From NCBI GenBank assembly GCA_958299035.1, contig CATQJL010000305.1, positions 66,483,618 through 66,547,617 on the forward strand: a stretch of DNA of 64,000 nt, written 5' to 3'. The notes beneath the pieces are model-generated. The model did no database searches. It saw only the letters and a program-made list of their open reading frames with translations, and was not told the DNA's origin. The position numbers and the translations under genes were made by a program. Shown here in pieces: positions 47,926 to 61,000 of the stretch. Origin of the DNA: Cylicocyclus nassatus (taxonomy: Eukaryota; Nematoda; Chromadorea; Rhabditida; Strongylidae). How positions within the stretch are numbered: the stretch's first letter is position 1; each line of letters starts with the position of its first letter.

Positions 47926-48640
47926 CAGGGCTCGGCACGAGCTGGCACCAGGGAAATTTCGAAACGAAGTCCCGTCTAATCTTGTAAATTTCGTACGAAG
48001 TCCCCTTTGAACTGTTTTGAAAACCCGTCATCATTTTTATATTATTTAAAAAAATGTAGTAGTGTTTCCATGCATTTCTGATTTCATGAAAGAACTTTTC
48101 ACAGCTTTCTGAGCTTTTTGAGTGGTTGAATCACATCTTGAGAAGCAGAAAAAGCCGATTTTTCGATTGCGGAGCAGACTGAGCAATTTTGAAATTGCTA
48201 TAAAACGCTGAAAAGAAAACATTATGAAAGTGTTTCTTCTCTGTACGTAAACTTTTACAGTATAGATACATTTTATGTAGAAAGGTATGAAAACTTATGT
48301 GAGCAAAGTGTCGGTGCCAGCTCAGCTGGCACCCAGCTGACACGGTTCCAGCTAATTCAAAAAAAAGTTCGGCACAGCTTTCAATCACACAAGTTTTCAT
48401 AAATTTTTGGGCTATAGTTCCGGTCCACCAACGCGCATGCACACACCAAATTTGGTGTCATACTATTGCATTTTGGCTGAGAACGAGGCCTTTGTTTGTT
48501 GATGGACAGCATGCCGGTGCATGCCGGCGGTACTCTTGCGGCACTTCTCCGCCGCGGACCCCGAAAAAACGATATCCCCTTTGCTTCCCGCCCTAAAAAC
48601 GATATCCAGCTTGACCCGATGCCAGCTGTGCCGAGCCCTG
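47926..48640. mobile_element. hAT-type non-autonomous element with 8-bp target duplication
   Basis: Begins CAGGGCTCGGCACGAGCTGG and ends GCCAGCTGTGCCGAGCCCTG. It is flanked by TACCAACC at 47918-47925 and 48641-48648. The left arm has a single TACCAACC (as GGTTGGTA at 26261-26268) at the matching site, i.e. the intact empty target. CAGGG ends and an 8-bp duplication are hAT hallmarks. No transposase. Confidence 0.9.
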
Positions 48641-49599
48641 TACCAACCTCTTCCGCTCATCAATACCCGTGCCGATGCCCGTTGTTCCCACTGAAGAAGT
48701 ACCACCACGAATTCTACGTGCGAGTGCGCATAATGTCCCGTCTTCGTGACCCAGAGGAATACGTTGCGAAAGCGAAGCATTGATGGACCGATCTTATGAG
48801 AAGAACGGACGGCAGATGAATACCAAGAACATCAAAGTTGATTCCTCGCAAAGCAAGACGTCCCCGAGGAAGACCTCCAGTGAGATGGGCAGAAGTGTTC
48901 ATTGAATGGATGACAGGATGAGAATTCAGCTGGATACGAATTTCGCACCTGGAACTCGTGGACGCAGCCACCGACGTCAACCAAGAAGAACGTGGATGTT
49001 TGAGGCGAGGAACAGGGATAAATAGAAGCTTCTGTGCTGGTCACATGTCACGTGAAGCCGGGTCATCCAATTATCCAGCAAGAAAAGGATACTTGGTTAC
49101 CGCGGCCATGTGGAATGCGATATGTACCATGAGTGCACCTCGAAACTGCTGATTGTAAAGCTGTGCTCGACATCTACAAAACGATCATTTAAAGGCAGTT
49201 ATGAACTTTTTTTCGTAGAAAATTTGCGTACTTTTAGGTAGTTAAAATCACCTTTGATCTATATTACCGTTTGAAGATATTAAGGAGGATCTTGAAAGGC
49301 GTAACGTTGTATTTCACCTATCTAAACCATACTCAGCATTTGAAGAGGAAAGAAAATTATTTATTATTTCATTTTCCGCAGTAGCGCAATTCGTTTTTGA
49401 AAAAATAATCATATCTCTATCATTCTCGTTTCGCAGATATGGAAAACGGTGTCCGAACCAGCATTAAAAGGCTATTTCTTGATATACAAACTATTATGAA
49501 TTGCTTGCACTAAGCATCCTTCCCTGTTGAGTAAGCATTATGTTTCTTCCTTCAAGTCACCAAGTTGGAGTTCTCTGGGACTTTTTTGACCGGATACCT

Positions 49600-50765
49600 T
49601 TCTTCTTCTTTCTCTATTGGTTTTGGTTTATGAAAGTTCTCGTACCCTCTATCTGCGCATAACAAATGCCAGATTACTGCCGAACAAGGTTAGATCTTCA
49701 CTATTATGTGTGATCCCCAGGCGATTCCTAGGGCCATCTCCCATTTTCGAAGTCATTTACCTTCCTGAACTAAAAAACGCTGTAAAATTGTACCAAGTAT
49801 ATAATATGGTACTGCTAAATATGATAGAAATAAATGAAATTTCAAATGACCCGCTGGTCGCGAGCTGGGGATTATCGACTAATTCACAATTTTTAAACTC
49901 CATTTTTCCTGTCGGAAACATGCTTAGCAATGCCGAAGTATATCCTCAGTACAATTTTACAGCGTTTTTATTGAGGTTTCAGGAACATAAATGACTTTGA
50001 AGTTGCAAGTTGATCCTCTGGGCATCCCCGGGAGAACCCTCTCAGATTATCGCCGGGAGCAGGCGGCTACGCGATTTATGGGCAGGCGGGCGCCGGAAAA
50101 ATAGTTTCGTGATTTCTTGCGGTCCGCTTACAGGTATTTGGAAGAATATTGGTTAAAAGTGGACGAATGCTCGGAGAACAATTGCGGCTTTTTCATAGAT
50201 TAGTTGCGGAACAGTGGCCGCATTCTCGCGGACTTTCCGCGAGGATATGCGAAATTATTGAAGGCCGCACGGCGCTTTGTGAAGGACCGCACAGCCAGGA
50301 GGTACCTTCCACTGAGAGAAACTACCTCAAACTCGGGTAATCAAACCAACGATGGCACCTCTGTTATGTAGAGTGTTCCTTGTGATAGGCGTACGCCCGA
50401 AACTGCGTAAAAAGAGTCTGAGCGCCCCCTGAACGTTTGGCCAGCGCTTGTTGAAAGAGATTATTTGACGAGCGCTTGCAGAAAATTTTGTATTGCTGCT
50501 CGCTGGCAGAACACGGGAGTAACTGAAGGTTGCCATGCCCCAAAATTTTGCTGACCGCCTGCAGAAAAGCGCGAGTTTGCGGAACGCCTGCCCCCGTCGA
50601 TTATCTGAGCTGGGGGTCACACACAATAGTAAGAATCTAATCTTGTACGTAATCTGGCACTTAATATGTGCAGATATCGGGGTACGAAAACCTCATAACC
50701 TTGATAACCTTGATAGAAAAAGAAAAGAAAGATATTTAGAGTAACGAGATATGTCACATCTCCTC
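49600..50765. mobile_element. Fold-back repeat D interrupted by a B element (right arm)
   Basis: Counterpart of 24150-25310; the B element is 50041-50609. Confidence 0.5.
50041..50609. mobile_element. B-type TIR element (right arm)
   Basis: CTCAGATTATCGCCGGGAGC at the left, the inverse of CTCAGATAATCGACGGGGGC at the right. Identical to 24300-24868 apart from isolated changes. Confidence 0.8.
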
Positions 50766-50782
50766 TCACACGGGAAGTACTA

Positions 50783-51102
50783 TCAATGGCCGTGGCCTTT
50801 TGATATGAGATGCATATCGTCTGAAGCAGCTTCGAACGCTGATTTCAAATCTGCCTTCCATTTCTGCGGAACGCCCTTCTGAAAAGAGTTATGGAAGCCT
50901 GAACGTTCTATCTTAGGGGCGTCCCTTGAGTTTGAGGGCGCTGCTATGTGCATTGGTGGTGCAGTAATGTAGCGGTTAGTTGCTGACATTGAAGGCGAGA
51001 GGTTGATGGTTCGAATCCGGTGGAGAGCGAACTATTTTGCTTACTGAAAGTGAGTTTGAAAGCACTCTAAATCGCCTGCAGACACTTACTGTAATGCCTT
51101 TG
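50783..51102 (+). mobile_element. tRNA-derived SINE, right-arm copy
   Basis: GGTGGTGCAGTAATGTAGCG at about 50955, then GGTTCGAATCC at about 51010 (A and B boxes of an internal Pol III promoter), with a downstream body shared with the other copies. Confidence 0.7.
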
Positions 51103-51282
51103 GCATAAGTGACCTAGAAAAACAATTTTCTGGCAAAACTGCTTGTAATGAGAGCCTGAAATTCTATTTGACTTCCTTACTAGTCAAACAGGACCGAACA
51201 TGGGGTAGCACGTTTGTCACCATATAAAGCTCAAAAAATGCATACTGTCATTAGTCGAAAAAATGTTCTCTCCTGTTTGTGC

Positions 51283-51604
51283 TAAGGCATTACAGTAAGT
51301 GTCTGCAGACGATTTAGAGTGCTTTTAAACTCACATTCAAAATGCAAAATGGCTCGCTCTCTACCGGATTTGAACCACCAACCTCTTGCACATTCAATGT
51401 CAGCAAGTAGCCATTACACTACTGCACCACCAACGCACATAGCAGTGCCCTCAAACTCAAGGAGTGCCCCCAAAATAGGATGTTCAGGCTTTCATAACTC
51501 TCTTCAGAAGAGCGTTCCGCAGAAACGGAAGACAGATTTGAAATCAGCGTTCGAAGCTGCTTCAGATGGTATGCATCTCATATCAAACAGCCACGGCCAT
51601 TGAA
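51283..51604 (-). mobile_element. tRNA-derived SINE, diverged copy abutting the right arm
   Basis: GGATTTGAACCACCAACC and CACTACTGCACCACCAAC (inverse B and A box regions), plus body sequence matching 23807-24128 with many changes. It starts exactly where the arm homology ends, in the opposite orientation to the arm copy. Confidence 0.65.
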
Positions 51605-51788
51605 AGTACTTCCCTCGTCAGACCCCCTCCCCTCCCCGCGAGGATGTACGTGCGTACGGGCCTTAGGCGGAGCCTTGATAATCTTTGTAAAGCTTGCTTC
51701 GTTTTATCGAATGGAGCCCTATGTCTGCCAGGAAAACAAAACAACGTGGTTTATTCAAAAAAGGAGTTTACTTTGAGACGACCTAATA

Positions 51789-51975
51789 TACAATACCGCT
51801 CATAATTCGTCAAAAAAGTCGCCGGACTGCGGCGGAGTGCGCCGGAGTGCGGCGGAGTGTGGTGAAGTGTGGCGCAGTGCGCCGGAGTGCGGCGGAGTGT
51901 GGTGAAGTGCGCCGCACTCCGCCACACTCCGCCGCACTCCGGCGACTTTTTTGACGAATTATGAGCGGTATTGTA
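51789..51975. mobile_element. Fold-back element with tandem repeats in its arms
   Basis: Ends TACAATACCGCTCATAATTC and the exact inverse GAATTATGAGCGGTATTGTA. The interior consists of GCGCCGGAGTGCGGCGGAGT and GTGGTGAAGT units repeated on the left and inverted on the right. Confidence 0.75.
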
Positions 51976-52621
51976 AGGTGTACTCACTCTGTTTGTCTAC
52001 ATGATTTCATTCGAAAACCCATCGTCATGTTGTTTCTCTAGACGATTTAGCCATGAATAATTCCAAGTTGTTTGTTGACATATGTACTAATTGGATTTAT
52101 TATTGGAATCTTTTATATCATGAAATTGTATAAAGGCTGCAGGCCGTCATACTGTTCTAAGAATATCCTAACCTGAGCGTCCAAAACAGCCGGTGGCCGC
52201 GCCGCGTTCGCACGGCTATCTTTAGGCTAAGTTCATTTTAATCCGGTCCATGCCAGAACACTTCCAGCTGGTTCTTACACTGTTCTGGAACCATGTTGCG
52301 ATGGGGGAACTATGAATCTTACCCACCCCACTTTTGGGCCAGAACCCGTGTGAACCCCTTCATCTGGAGCTAAATTGCAAACTTAATTTGAGAGCGATTC
52401 ATGGTCAAGAACCCTATTACAGACTCAACACCTTAGCCGGGGAACAGAACAACCACATCTATGAAAAACAAGACTTGTATCAGCTACAATATTGATTACG
52501 TTGTTACATTTATCCGCACCTTTCAAAGGCGCCTTTAGTAGATATCGTAGTATAAAAATTGACTTTCTCCAAGTAATAAAAATAATTTAAATACAGGTGT
52601 TCCAAAAAAGAACATTGTTTG
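51976..52621. other. No supported gene
   Basis: Mixed sequence between the fold-back and the CA-array repeat. Confidence 0.3.
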
Positions 52622-53117
<496 letters not shown>

Positions 53118-53660
53118 TAGCCGTTATTATTAGTCATGATTGTATTCATTGCACTTGCGGCCGAGAGAAAGATTAGAATCACTGCCTCTAAAAAAGGCTG
53201 ATGAGTGTTTGTGGAGTTAACAAGAGCCTTATTCTGCGAATTGTAATAACTGTTGAAAATGTGCAGGATGTCTAGCAGCAAAAGCTTTCAAGTGTTTGAA
53301 CTAGGCGATGTAAAATCTTTGAAGTAATTGACTGAATGCCTGCTTTGGTCTAATTTGTGCTTGTTTTCCTTATTTACATTTTTCAACAAGTGATAAAGTT
53401 TGTTACCTGAGTTAAAGTGCAGTGGTGTGATAGTGTGAGAATTTGCTCACCCTCCCTTTACCCCCGAAATGGGACTAACAAGGGAAGTTCGCCGAGTCGA
53501 AATGGCCGATTGATACGTGGTATATACCCGGACGCGGGGCTCGGGAGGTTAGTCTCAAGTGTGCGCCCATTAGGTGCGACGCGTCATTGTGAAGCAAGTT
53601 ACGGCCCTCTGAAGTTTTTGGCGTGTGCATGTCTAGAGTACGCACAAATGCTCCAACTGT

Positions 53661-53733
53661 GGTCGTGTGGTGTAGTGGTTAGCGTCTCGGACTCACAGGT
53701 GACCGGTGAGGGTTCGAATCCTGTTGCTGTCCA
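53661..53733 (+). repeat. tRNA-Val-like segment (tRNA relic or SINE head)
   Basis: GGTGTAGTGGTTAGCG (A box), a CTCACA anticodon-loop-like stretch and GGTTCGAATCC (perfect B box), correctly spaced. The acceptor stem would be mostly G-U pairs and the anticodon stem does not pair, so a functional tRNA is unlikely. Confidence 0.45.
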
Positions 53734-53821
53734 CATGTTTTGCGTTCTTCTCAAAAATCATTTTTTACCTGTTTTATGTATTATTGAGGTAAAAAATGAC
53801 ATACACGGGTTACGGGATGAT

Positions 53822-54321
53822 NNNNNNNNNNNNNNNNNNNNNNNNNNNNNNNNNNNNNNNNNNNNNNNNNNNNNNNNNNNNNNNNNNNNNNNNNNNNNNN
53901 NNNNNNNNNNNNNNNNNNNNNNNNNNNNNNNNNNNNNNNNNNNNNNNNNNNNNNNNNNNNNNNNNNNNNNNNNNNNNNNNNNNNNNNNNNNNNNNNNNNN
54001 NNNNNNNNNNNNNNNNNNNNNNNNNNNNNNNNNNNNNNNNNNNNNNNNNNNNNNNNNNNNNNNNNNNNNNNNNNNNNNNNNNNNNNNNNNNNNNNNNNNN
54101 NNNNNNNNNNNNNNNNNNNNNNNNNNNNNNNNNNNNNNNNNNNNNNNNNNNNNNNNNNNNNNNNNNNNNNNNNNNNNNNNNNNNNNNNNNNNNNNNNNNN
54201 NNNNNNNNNNNNNNNNNNNNNNNNNNNNNNNNNNNNNNNNNNNNNNNNNNNNNNNNNNNNNNNNNNNNNNNNNNNNNNNNNNNNNNNNNNNNNNNNNNNN
54301 NNNNNNNNNNNNNNNNNNNNN
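53822..54321. other. Assembly gap (500 N)
   Basis: A run of exactly 500 N, the usual placeholder for a scaffold gap of unknown size. Confidence 1.
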
Positions 54322-54647
54322 ACTAAGTGACCCCTTCACCAAAAGCCGTAAAAAAACCAACAGTGAGGTAAAGTTGAGGCAAAGGAGACATTTGTAAAGG
54401 ACTTGTTTGTTTATCGGAAAGGAGTAAGAGGGATTATAGGCTTTCACGAACTTCGAGGAGGAAGAAAATAGTAGCTCCTATAGCTGCACAGCAACGTCAG
54501 CGAGAAAATCTCCGTGGTATAACGTTTCCCTTTGGTTTTAGGGAATAAGTAATAAATAGTTTGCTTAGAGTCCGTTCATAGAAGTACCTATTGAAAGGTG
54601 TGCCCAGTGATTTTTGGACACGAGTTCTCAACATAAAAAACCCAACT

Positions 54648-54993
54648 TTTGTAGATGAACATCTTGTACGCCGAAATGGCCACCATTGGAACCGCCTCGT
54701 CCTCCGCTTTCATAAAATATATACTTGGCCTAGGGTCCGTTAAAAAGTGCCTGGTGAAGGCGGGGGGGGGGGGGGGAAGGGGTGAGTCTCTTATAATGGG
54801 AGTTCTCAGGTGGAGGCATTTTTACCATTGTAAAAAGACGTCTACTTGAGAACTCCCATTATTGGAGTCTCATCCACCCTTCATTAGGCACTTTTCTCAA
54901 TGGACCCCAAGCAAAGGATATATTTTCTGAAAGCGGCGACGAGGCGGTTCCAATGGTGACCATCTCCACGTACTATCTGTTCATCTACGAAGG
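54648..54993. repeat. Fold-back repeat with a poly-G interior
   Basis: TGTAGATGAACA...GGAACCGCCTCGTC and GAGAACTCCCATTAT-type blocks pair with their inverses on the right (GACGAGGCGGTTCC; TTCATCTACGA). A G-run is at about 54762. A decayed second copy is at 55060-55200. Confidence 0.65.
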
Positions 54994-57900
54994 TTAAGAA
55001 ATTTTCAGTGATAAAAACGCAAAAGTCTCCAAAAATCACTAATCACAAATCACTAAAATCACTAAAATCACTTACACCCTTCACCCAGGCACTTTCTCGA
55101 AGGGATCTCAGACATGCTATATATTTTCTGAAAGCGGAGGATAAGATGGTTTTAAAAACAATTTCCTTGCTGATGTTGCTGGTCATCTACAGAAATTACG
55201 AATTCTTTTAGAATTGTCTTTCCGAAACAAATGTTCTCATTCTATGGTAGTTTCGAAAACAGGCAGAGTGATGTAAAAAAAGGGAAAAGAAAAAATGTAA
55301 AAAACAAGGTGCTGGTCAGAAACATAATTGTGGGTTAATCCAGCAGCACATCAGTTCAAGTTTCAGAAAAAAAGACAACAATGATGGCGAGGAATTGAAA
55401 ATTTTGACTATTGAAAACAATGAGAGAACACCATGGCTCCCCCCTCTCCCCCACCCCGCCAGTCGTCATTTTAAAATTTCTCTACCAAATAAAACACCCT
55501 TCATCCGGAGGAGTTGCAACCACTGTGACCCCCTTCACCCTGGAAGGGTCATTTTCAACTTATCGCAACTATGTTGAAGTGGTTACTAGTAACAGCTCAA
55601 AGGCGATCCACAAGCGCTATATCCCATTGAACAGCCATCAACCGCCCGCACTCCCAATTCAATCGCTTCGCAGTGACTTCGCACACAAGTGTCTCGGACA
55701 AATCCTAGAAGTTTCACGTTTTTGATTACAAGAATATTTGAGTTATTTTCAACCGGATTTTTGCGTTCCACATTAACATGTGAAAAATCTTCTTGGAAGG
55801 TTAACTAATATCTACGCTACTTCTAGGAAGAACTGCTGAAAATTCCACCGTATATTGCTGATGTGTTTCAGTAAAACATAGGCCAATCAAGAGTTTTCAA
55901 GAAACAAGAAAACCCATTCTGTTTGATAGGTTTTCATTTAGGACTGTGACGTCGTTCAAATTCAAATGGGGTGTTCGTCAAATCGTAGAGCGGTTTCAAA
56001 GAAGGAAGGCCAAGAGTAGCTTTTTCACGTCCATACTGTCAATTTAGTGCCGTGCTGTTCACTTCTGCCCTTCATGTCATTCATGGCTAAGCAAGCAATA
56101 TAGCTGCAACATTGTTTCTTGAGGATGTCGAATGCACCGCACTCTGCGAGATGCATAAAATGCAAATGATATGCGCGCGTCCCGTAAACAAATATGATTG
56201 ATATAGTCACATTAAGGTGTTTCCCACTTTTTTAGTCCATGGACAACCCTAAGGTTCAATCGCATTTACTTTTTGGATTATTCGTGAGTTGCGCTGTTTA
56301 CATACGTATCTTTAACTGCATATTCTGCTGACGCCCATATAGACAACACAAAAAAGATCAGCCAGCACAAACTGCTGTAAGTTAGCAGAGGTGAAGTTTA
56401 CAGCAGAAACGTTGACAAAAAACAGCACGTTTTGTCTTTATTAGTGGTCACTTTTTCAATCCCTTTGTGAGGCCGCTTTTATTCTGCCCTTCCCCAAAAT
56501 ATAAGAAGGAAGCATATCTTGTCGAAAAGTGCAGACATGCATCAATCGATTTTCAACCACTTCGGTTTGACTGTATTGAAACGCGCACTCTGGCAAATTT
56601 TATGTTTAGCGACAAGTGCGAGAGACTCGTTCTAGAGCGAAGAAGAATCCCAAGTTCGTAGCAGAAGCACAGATAGAAAAAGTCCTTTGTAGACTTACAA
56701 GGCTGTACTAAGTGTAGCAAGTACTACCATGACCCAATTTTAATGCATCAGTCCTAAGAAGGAAAAACTGTGCAGATTTAAAACATGCACTCCTCCTTCA
56801 TTTGTATTTGTGCCTTTGATTTTCTGATTTTGATTTCTGATTTGCAAAAACGGGACAAACAATAATGAGGGTATCTTAACAGTGTATGGAGCTTTTTGAA
56901 ATACGCCCTTCAAAGATTGTTTGAACTTAGTGGAGTGCGGCATTTTCTGGGTTGACCAAGCGAGTTTCATTTGGTAGAACTCGCATACGTTGAACCTCAG
57001 TTCTAATGCTAAACAGCGGAATCATTAAGCCCATATCGAAGGCGACGCTCGCATGACAGAAGCTGCTAGTCTACAGATGTCGCTATTGTCAAAGCTCCAT
57101 AAGGGTCGGGCCACCACCTCTTTCAAGCAAAGTTCTGCTTTGAGGGAACGAAAGCCAAGTTTGGGAAATACGAAGTTGATGAAGAACACACCCAATTTTG
57201 TTCCACGACCTGATGTGAATTTGAGAGCAGAAAAGTATGAAGGAACGATCTCTAAAAAAACTCTGAATTGAAAATCATAAACCAACATAAACTGCTTCAA
57301 AAATCATCGTTTGAGCTTACGAAGCAAAACAGGAAGCCATAGAAGACTTCAATTGAAGAATAGTACTTAGAAGTTGGACTTTGAGAAAAATATGCAGAGT
57401 TCGCAGAAGCTTTGTCAATGTTTGAACTCAAACAGCACTAGTTGTTTCTACAAAATGTAATAGCATCCCAAAGCTCAATGGACTAATCATGCACAACTTC
57501 CAATCAAAAACGCCCACCTGCTTCCTGTTAGTTACCGAAAGTTTGTTTATTTCCTCCAAGATTCGATTTGGCACCATGTTTATGAAGAACTGCACAGCAG
57601 TGATAATAGATTTCGAAATGGAAACCCTAAAGAACCTTCCACCTTATCTCACCAGGGTCCCTTCATGCGCTGTTTGACGGAAGTAAACGAAAGGCCGTTA
57701 ACACCGCTCTGCTGTACAAGGGGGCTCCCTGCAAAATTGACACTACAGACTACTTCTCACGGGGTAGAGGACTATATGTCGCCGAAAAGGGCGGTCCCCG
57801 CGGTCATTTGCGACAAATACGCACACCCGTACATGCGCGGACATGCGTTCCTGCGGAAAATCCGCGCGGGACTCTTCCAATCGGCGACATATAGTCCTCC

Positions 57901-58051
57901 GCCCCTTCTCGCGCACTTCGAGCGAGCTACGTAATACCCGTCACAATTGAATTAAGCAGGGGCACTCACGTTGTTACGTCAAGGCCATTCTTTGTTTGCA
58001 TATGATGAAAATTTCGGATATCTGTGATGTAGTTTGTACAAAAATATTTAG
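54994..58051. other. No supported gene; upstream region of gene B
   Basis: Several unsupported short ORFs (for example 57053-57271 +). It should contain the promoter and first exon of gene B, neither of which I could pin down. Confidence 0.35.
57767..57899. repeat. GC-rich stem-loop with 19-bp perfect arms
   Basis: GAGGACTATATGTCGCCGA at 57767-57785 and its exact inverse at 57881-57899 enclose a GC-rich core with further small dyads (TGCGGAAAATCCGC). Confidence 0.65.
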
Positions 58052-61000
58052 ATTGTTTATATCATGATCGAAGTAAATCTATTGTGTTCTGATTTATATG
58101 ATTTGACACCAAACACTAATAAGAGCGATGGTACAGATAATACAAGCATGGATATCGAAGCATTCAAGGTGTGAACTACATGTAAAGCATTTGTAGCTGT
58201 TTGGCCCGACTCTCAAGAACCAATTTTAAATTTACATTCTCAACTTTTATTCTAGGTAATCTTGTCAATGGCAATGCATGCTATATGTATCCTATGTTTC
58301 GTGGTATGTCTAATGGCAAGTAATGTTGCAGTGTGCATGAAATTGCTACCTCCTATAGTGGTATGCCATAAGTTCACATCATTTCATGCAATCTCAAAGT
58401 CAATTCGATAAAAATAAGTGATGTGGTTTACAACAACATCTGTGTACCAAATATTGATGGCGTAGTTTTTGACACATCGACGACCTTTTGACACATCATG
58501 TGTGTGAAGCAATGATTACTACTGGGACCGCTTGGCACCCATGTTGTGTCAGGGTTTGAATTTTGAAAAAATGACGACAGTCCTGAAAGAAAAATTTCAG
58601 GAGTTTTTCGCTTGCGCTGCAACTAAAAATAATCACTATCTGCTTTCTTAGTCTTACAGAGCTACTGTAGGTGTACTGTAGGTGGCAGTATGCGTGATTT
58701 TATATTTATATTTAAGATTTTATAAAAAATATTGACTGATTTATGACATATCTTGGTCCTAAAAGGCAGACAGCTTGAAATCTTTGCGGTCAATGTGTTA
58801 ACGAAGACAAGTCAAAAACCAGTTCTTTTCAATCAACTATAACTCTTGTCTAGAATCTTTGCTCGAGAATGTTAGCCATCTTTTTTTGCACAAAATTGTT
58901 CAGGAGTGATGCCAAAGCTATGGATTAACGATTAAGCCGTAGGAACTCCTAACTCCTTTTGATCATACATCTATTTCAAATAGGAAACAAGGGCCACTTG
59001 TTCAATTCTGCTGGAGACATAAAGATTGATACATTATAAAGTATTTGTAATGTATACTACGCAGTTGGGATGACGCATTCTGTTGTGACATAATGCGTAC
59101 AGCAAAGAAGTCGCTACTTTCAACTGAAATCTTTTGGTTTTCGAGACTATCTTCTACTTTATTTTAGCTTGATCGGACGTGAATTAGTAGCACACAAGGC
59201 GTATTTTACGCGACCTCAGTCGCTGCGCGATCTGGCGCTGCAGCGACCTGCTCATAATTGGTCGTTAACGCACTTCGCTTGAGGCAGACCCGATGCTTTT
59301 GTTACATGTTTACGAAAACTATGCGCTTATGCAATTGAGATCCACGCACGATCAATCTACAAACATTTGGCAAGTCATCAAGTCGCGAGGATGTAGCGAC
59401 TCGACGGAATCGTGGGAAATATGCCTTAGGCCTCACACTTTGTTCCGTTAGAAGAGCTTTTACTGGCGGGTTAGACGTAAGGTTCGCTAATTGCCTCGCG
59501 CAGTGTGCAGCCTCACATATTAGGATGAAATGATTCGCACATATGTATAGCTTCGGCATCACGACTGCCACAATCTCCGTCTTTAGCCAACCACCTGATC
59601 ACGAAAGTAAATAACAACAATTTGATACCACAGCATTCTGCTGTAAAGCTTATAGCACTGTCTTGCCATCCGCCTGAACGGCGCATGCAAACGGCACACT
59701 GAAACGCTTGAACGCTTGGTAGCTTAGTCTGGTGGGCGCATGTTTTCGGAGTGTATAAAGACTACTGGTACTTCTACACTGAATAATAACAGATTGTTAC
59801 TTAGTTTGTGACATATGCAGTCATCATGGTACGAAGTTTGTAAACAATTGCTTAAACTTAGTGACACAGTTATCTATAATTTAACTGCCGTAACGCCTGT
59901 TCATGTTATAACAAACTTTAATTGTTTCTTTTGCTGTGCTGAGCGTGTCGGTAGCATCTTTCAAGATTTACCATCAGGAGCCTGGAAGAAATTTTCAATT
60001 ACAAGGTAAACCAAACGCCAAACATATCCCTCTAGTCGCCCCTCAACTCGTCCAAAATGAAAGTAGAAAACGTTAGTAAAGACACTCACTGGGGTAGGCG
60101 GAGCAGCTACATCGCAGTGTCGACAATAGGATAAAAAGTCTTACTCAAATAATCTCTGTATCCGCATTATGCGAATTAAGTGTACGAGTGAGAGGAGGTG
60201 CTGAAATTAGAGTTGAAGTAATGGCTTTGAGTCTCAACACGGAAGGCAACTGACTTAAGTTTTCCTTTCAAGTAGAGATATACAAGCCGAAATTGAAGGA
60301 TATGTTGCTTGTAACTGGCGCGTTATTTTGAAGCGTGTGAGATGTTTTCGGAATCGGCATAATACTCCACATGAGAAGACTGCCTCTAACTGAAAATCTG
60401 CCGAAAAAAGGTGCTGGACACAAAGCAATATCAGGTCGAGCTTTTTGTCATTGACAAAGAACCTAGGTAAATTACCCTAATTTCACGCGTACACGGCGCA
60501 CGTTTTTCTATTTTCAACCAAGCTTAGCCGTTTCACTATAACTCGGAAAGCGATTTTTATGTTGCACAATATTTTATAGCAATATACAACACAGTAAGGG
60601 TCCTTTGATTGCCAAGACCATTGGTGTGTTTGGGTTGGTCGATTTTGGAAAAAATTTCCCACTCCTTGTACGCTTGAAATTAGAGTAGAACTTTGAAGAC
60701 GACAGCGTAATGCCAGCAAGTTACGCAAGTTTTGCGCAAAAAAAGTCAACAGTCATCAGAATTACGCGCCTGCGCTAATAACAGCATAGTTGGAACCAGT
60801 GTTTTAATTCAATTTGATATATCACTTGTCAAGTGGAGCAAGTGACGGAGTTTGGCGCGTGTCTCAAGGGACGCAGCCGAGACCGAGAAGTAAAGCAGTA
60901 GAGCCTTCCTGGCATAGAAAAAGAACTAAAATTCTATTATGTCCTGTTTGTGACTTGAATTCATGAAGTTCAGATTCTCACAGTTTTGATATTTAACATA

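Larger units (their letters stand above)
46105..49160 (+). mobile_element. RTE-type LINE remnant with the RT core deleted (right arm)
   Basis: Same structure as 25750-28080 on the opposite strand: endonuclease parts at 46299-46598 and 46687-46908, linker at 47570-47910, then the C-terminal MSRLRDPEEYVAKAKH at 48730-48780. It additionally carries the hAT-type insertion 47926-48640. The shared deletion joint shows the RT core was lost before the arms separated. Confidence 0.85.
45885..51282. repeat. Right arm of the large inverted repeat (5,398 bp)
   Basis: Inverse of 23627-28300 with only scattered single-base changes (for example a T/C change in the RTE linker near 47880, and GTTATG/CCATG-type differences near 51200), plus one 715-bp insertion at 47926-48640. 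The two arms are separated by 17,584 bp. Confidence 0.93.

Noticed and set aside
53661..53733. Functional tRNA gene
   Set aside because: A and B boxes are good, but the acceptor and anticodon stems do not pair properly.
53417..54447. Long ORFs across the gap
   Set aside because: Most of their length is N; no coding evidence at either edge.
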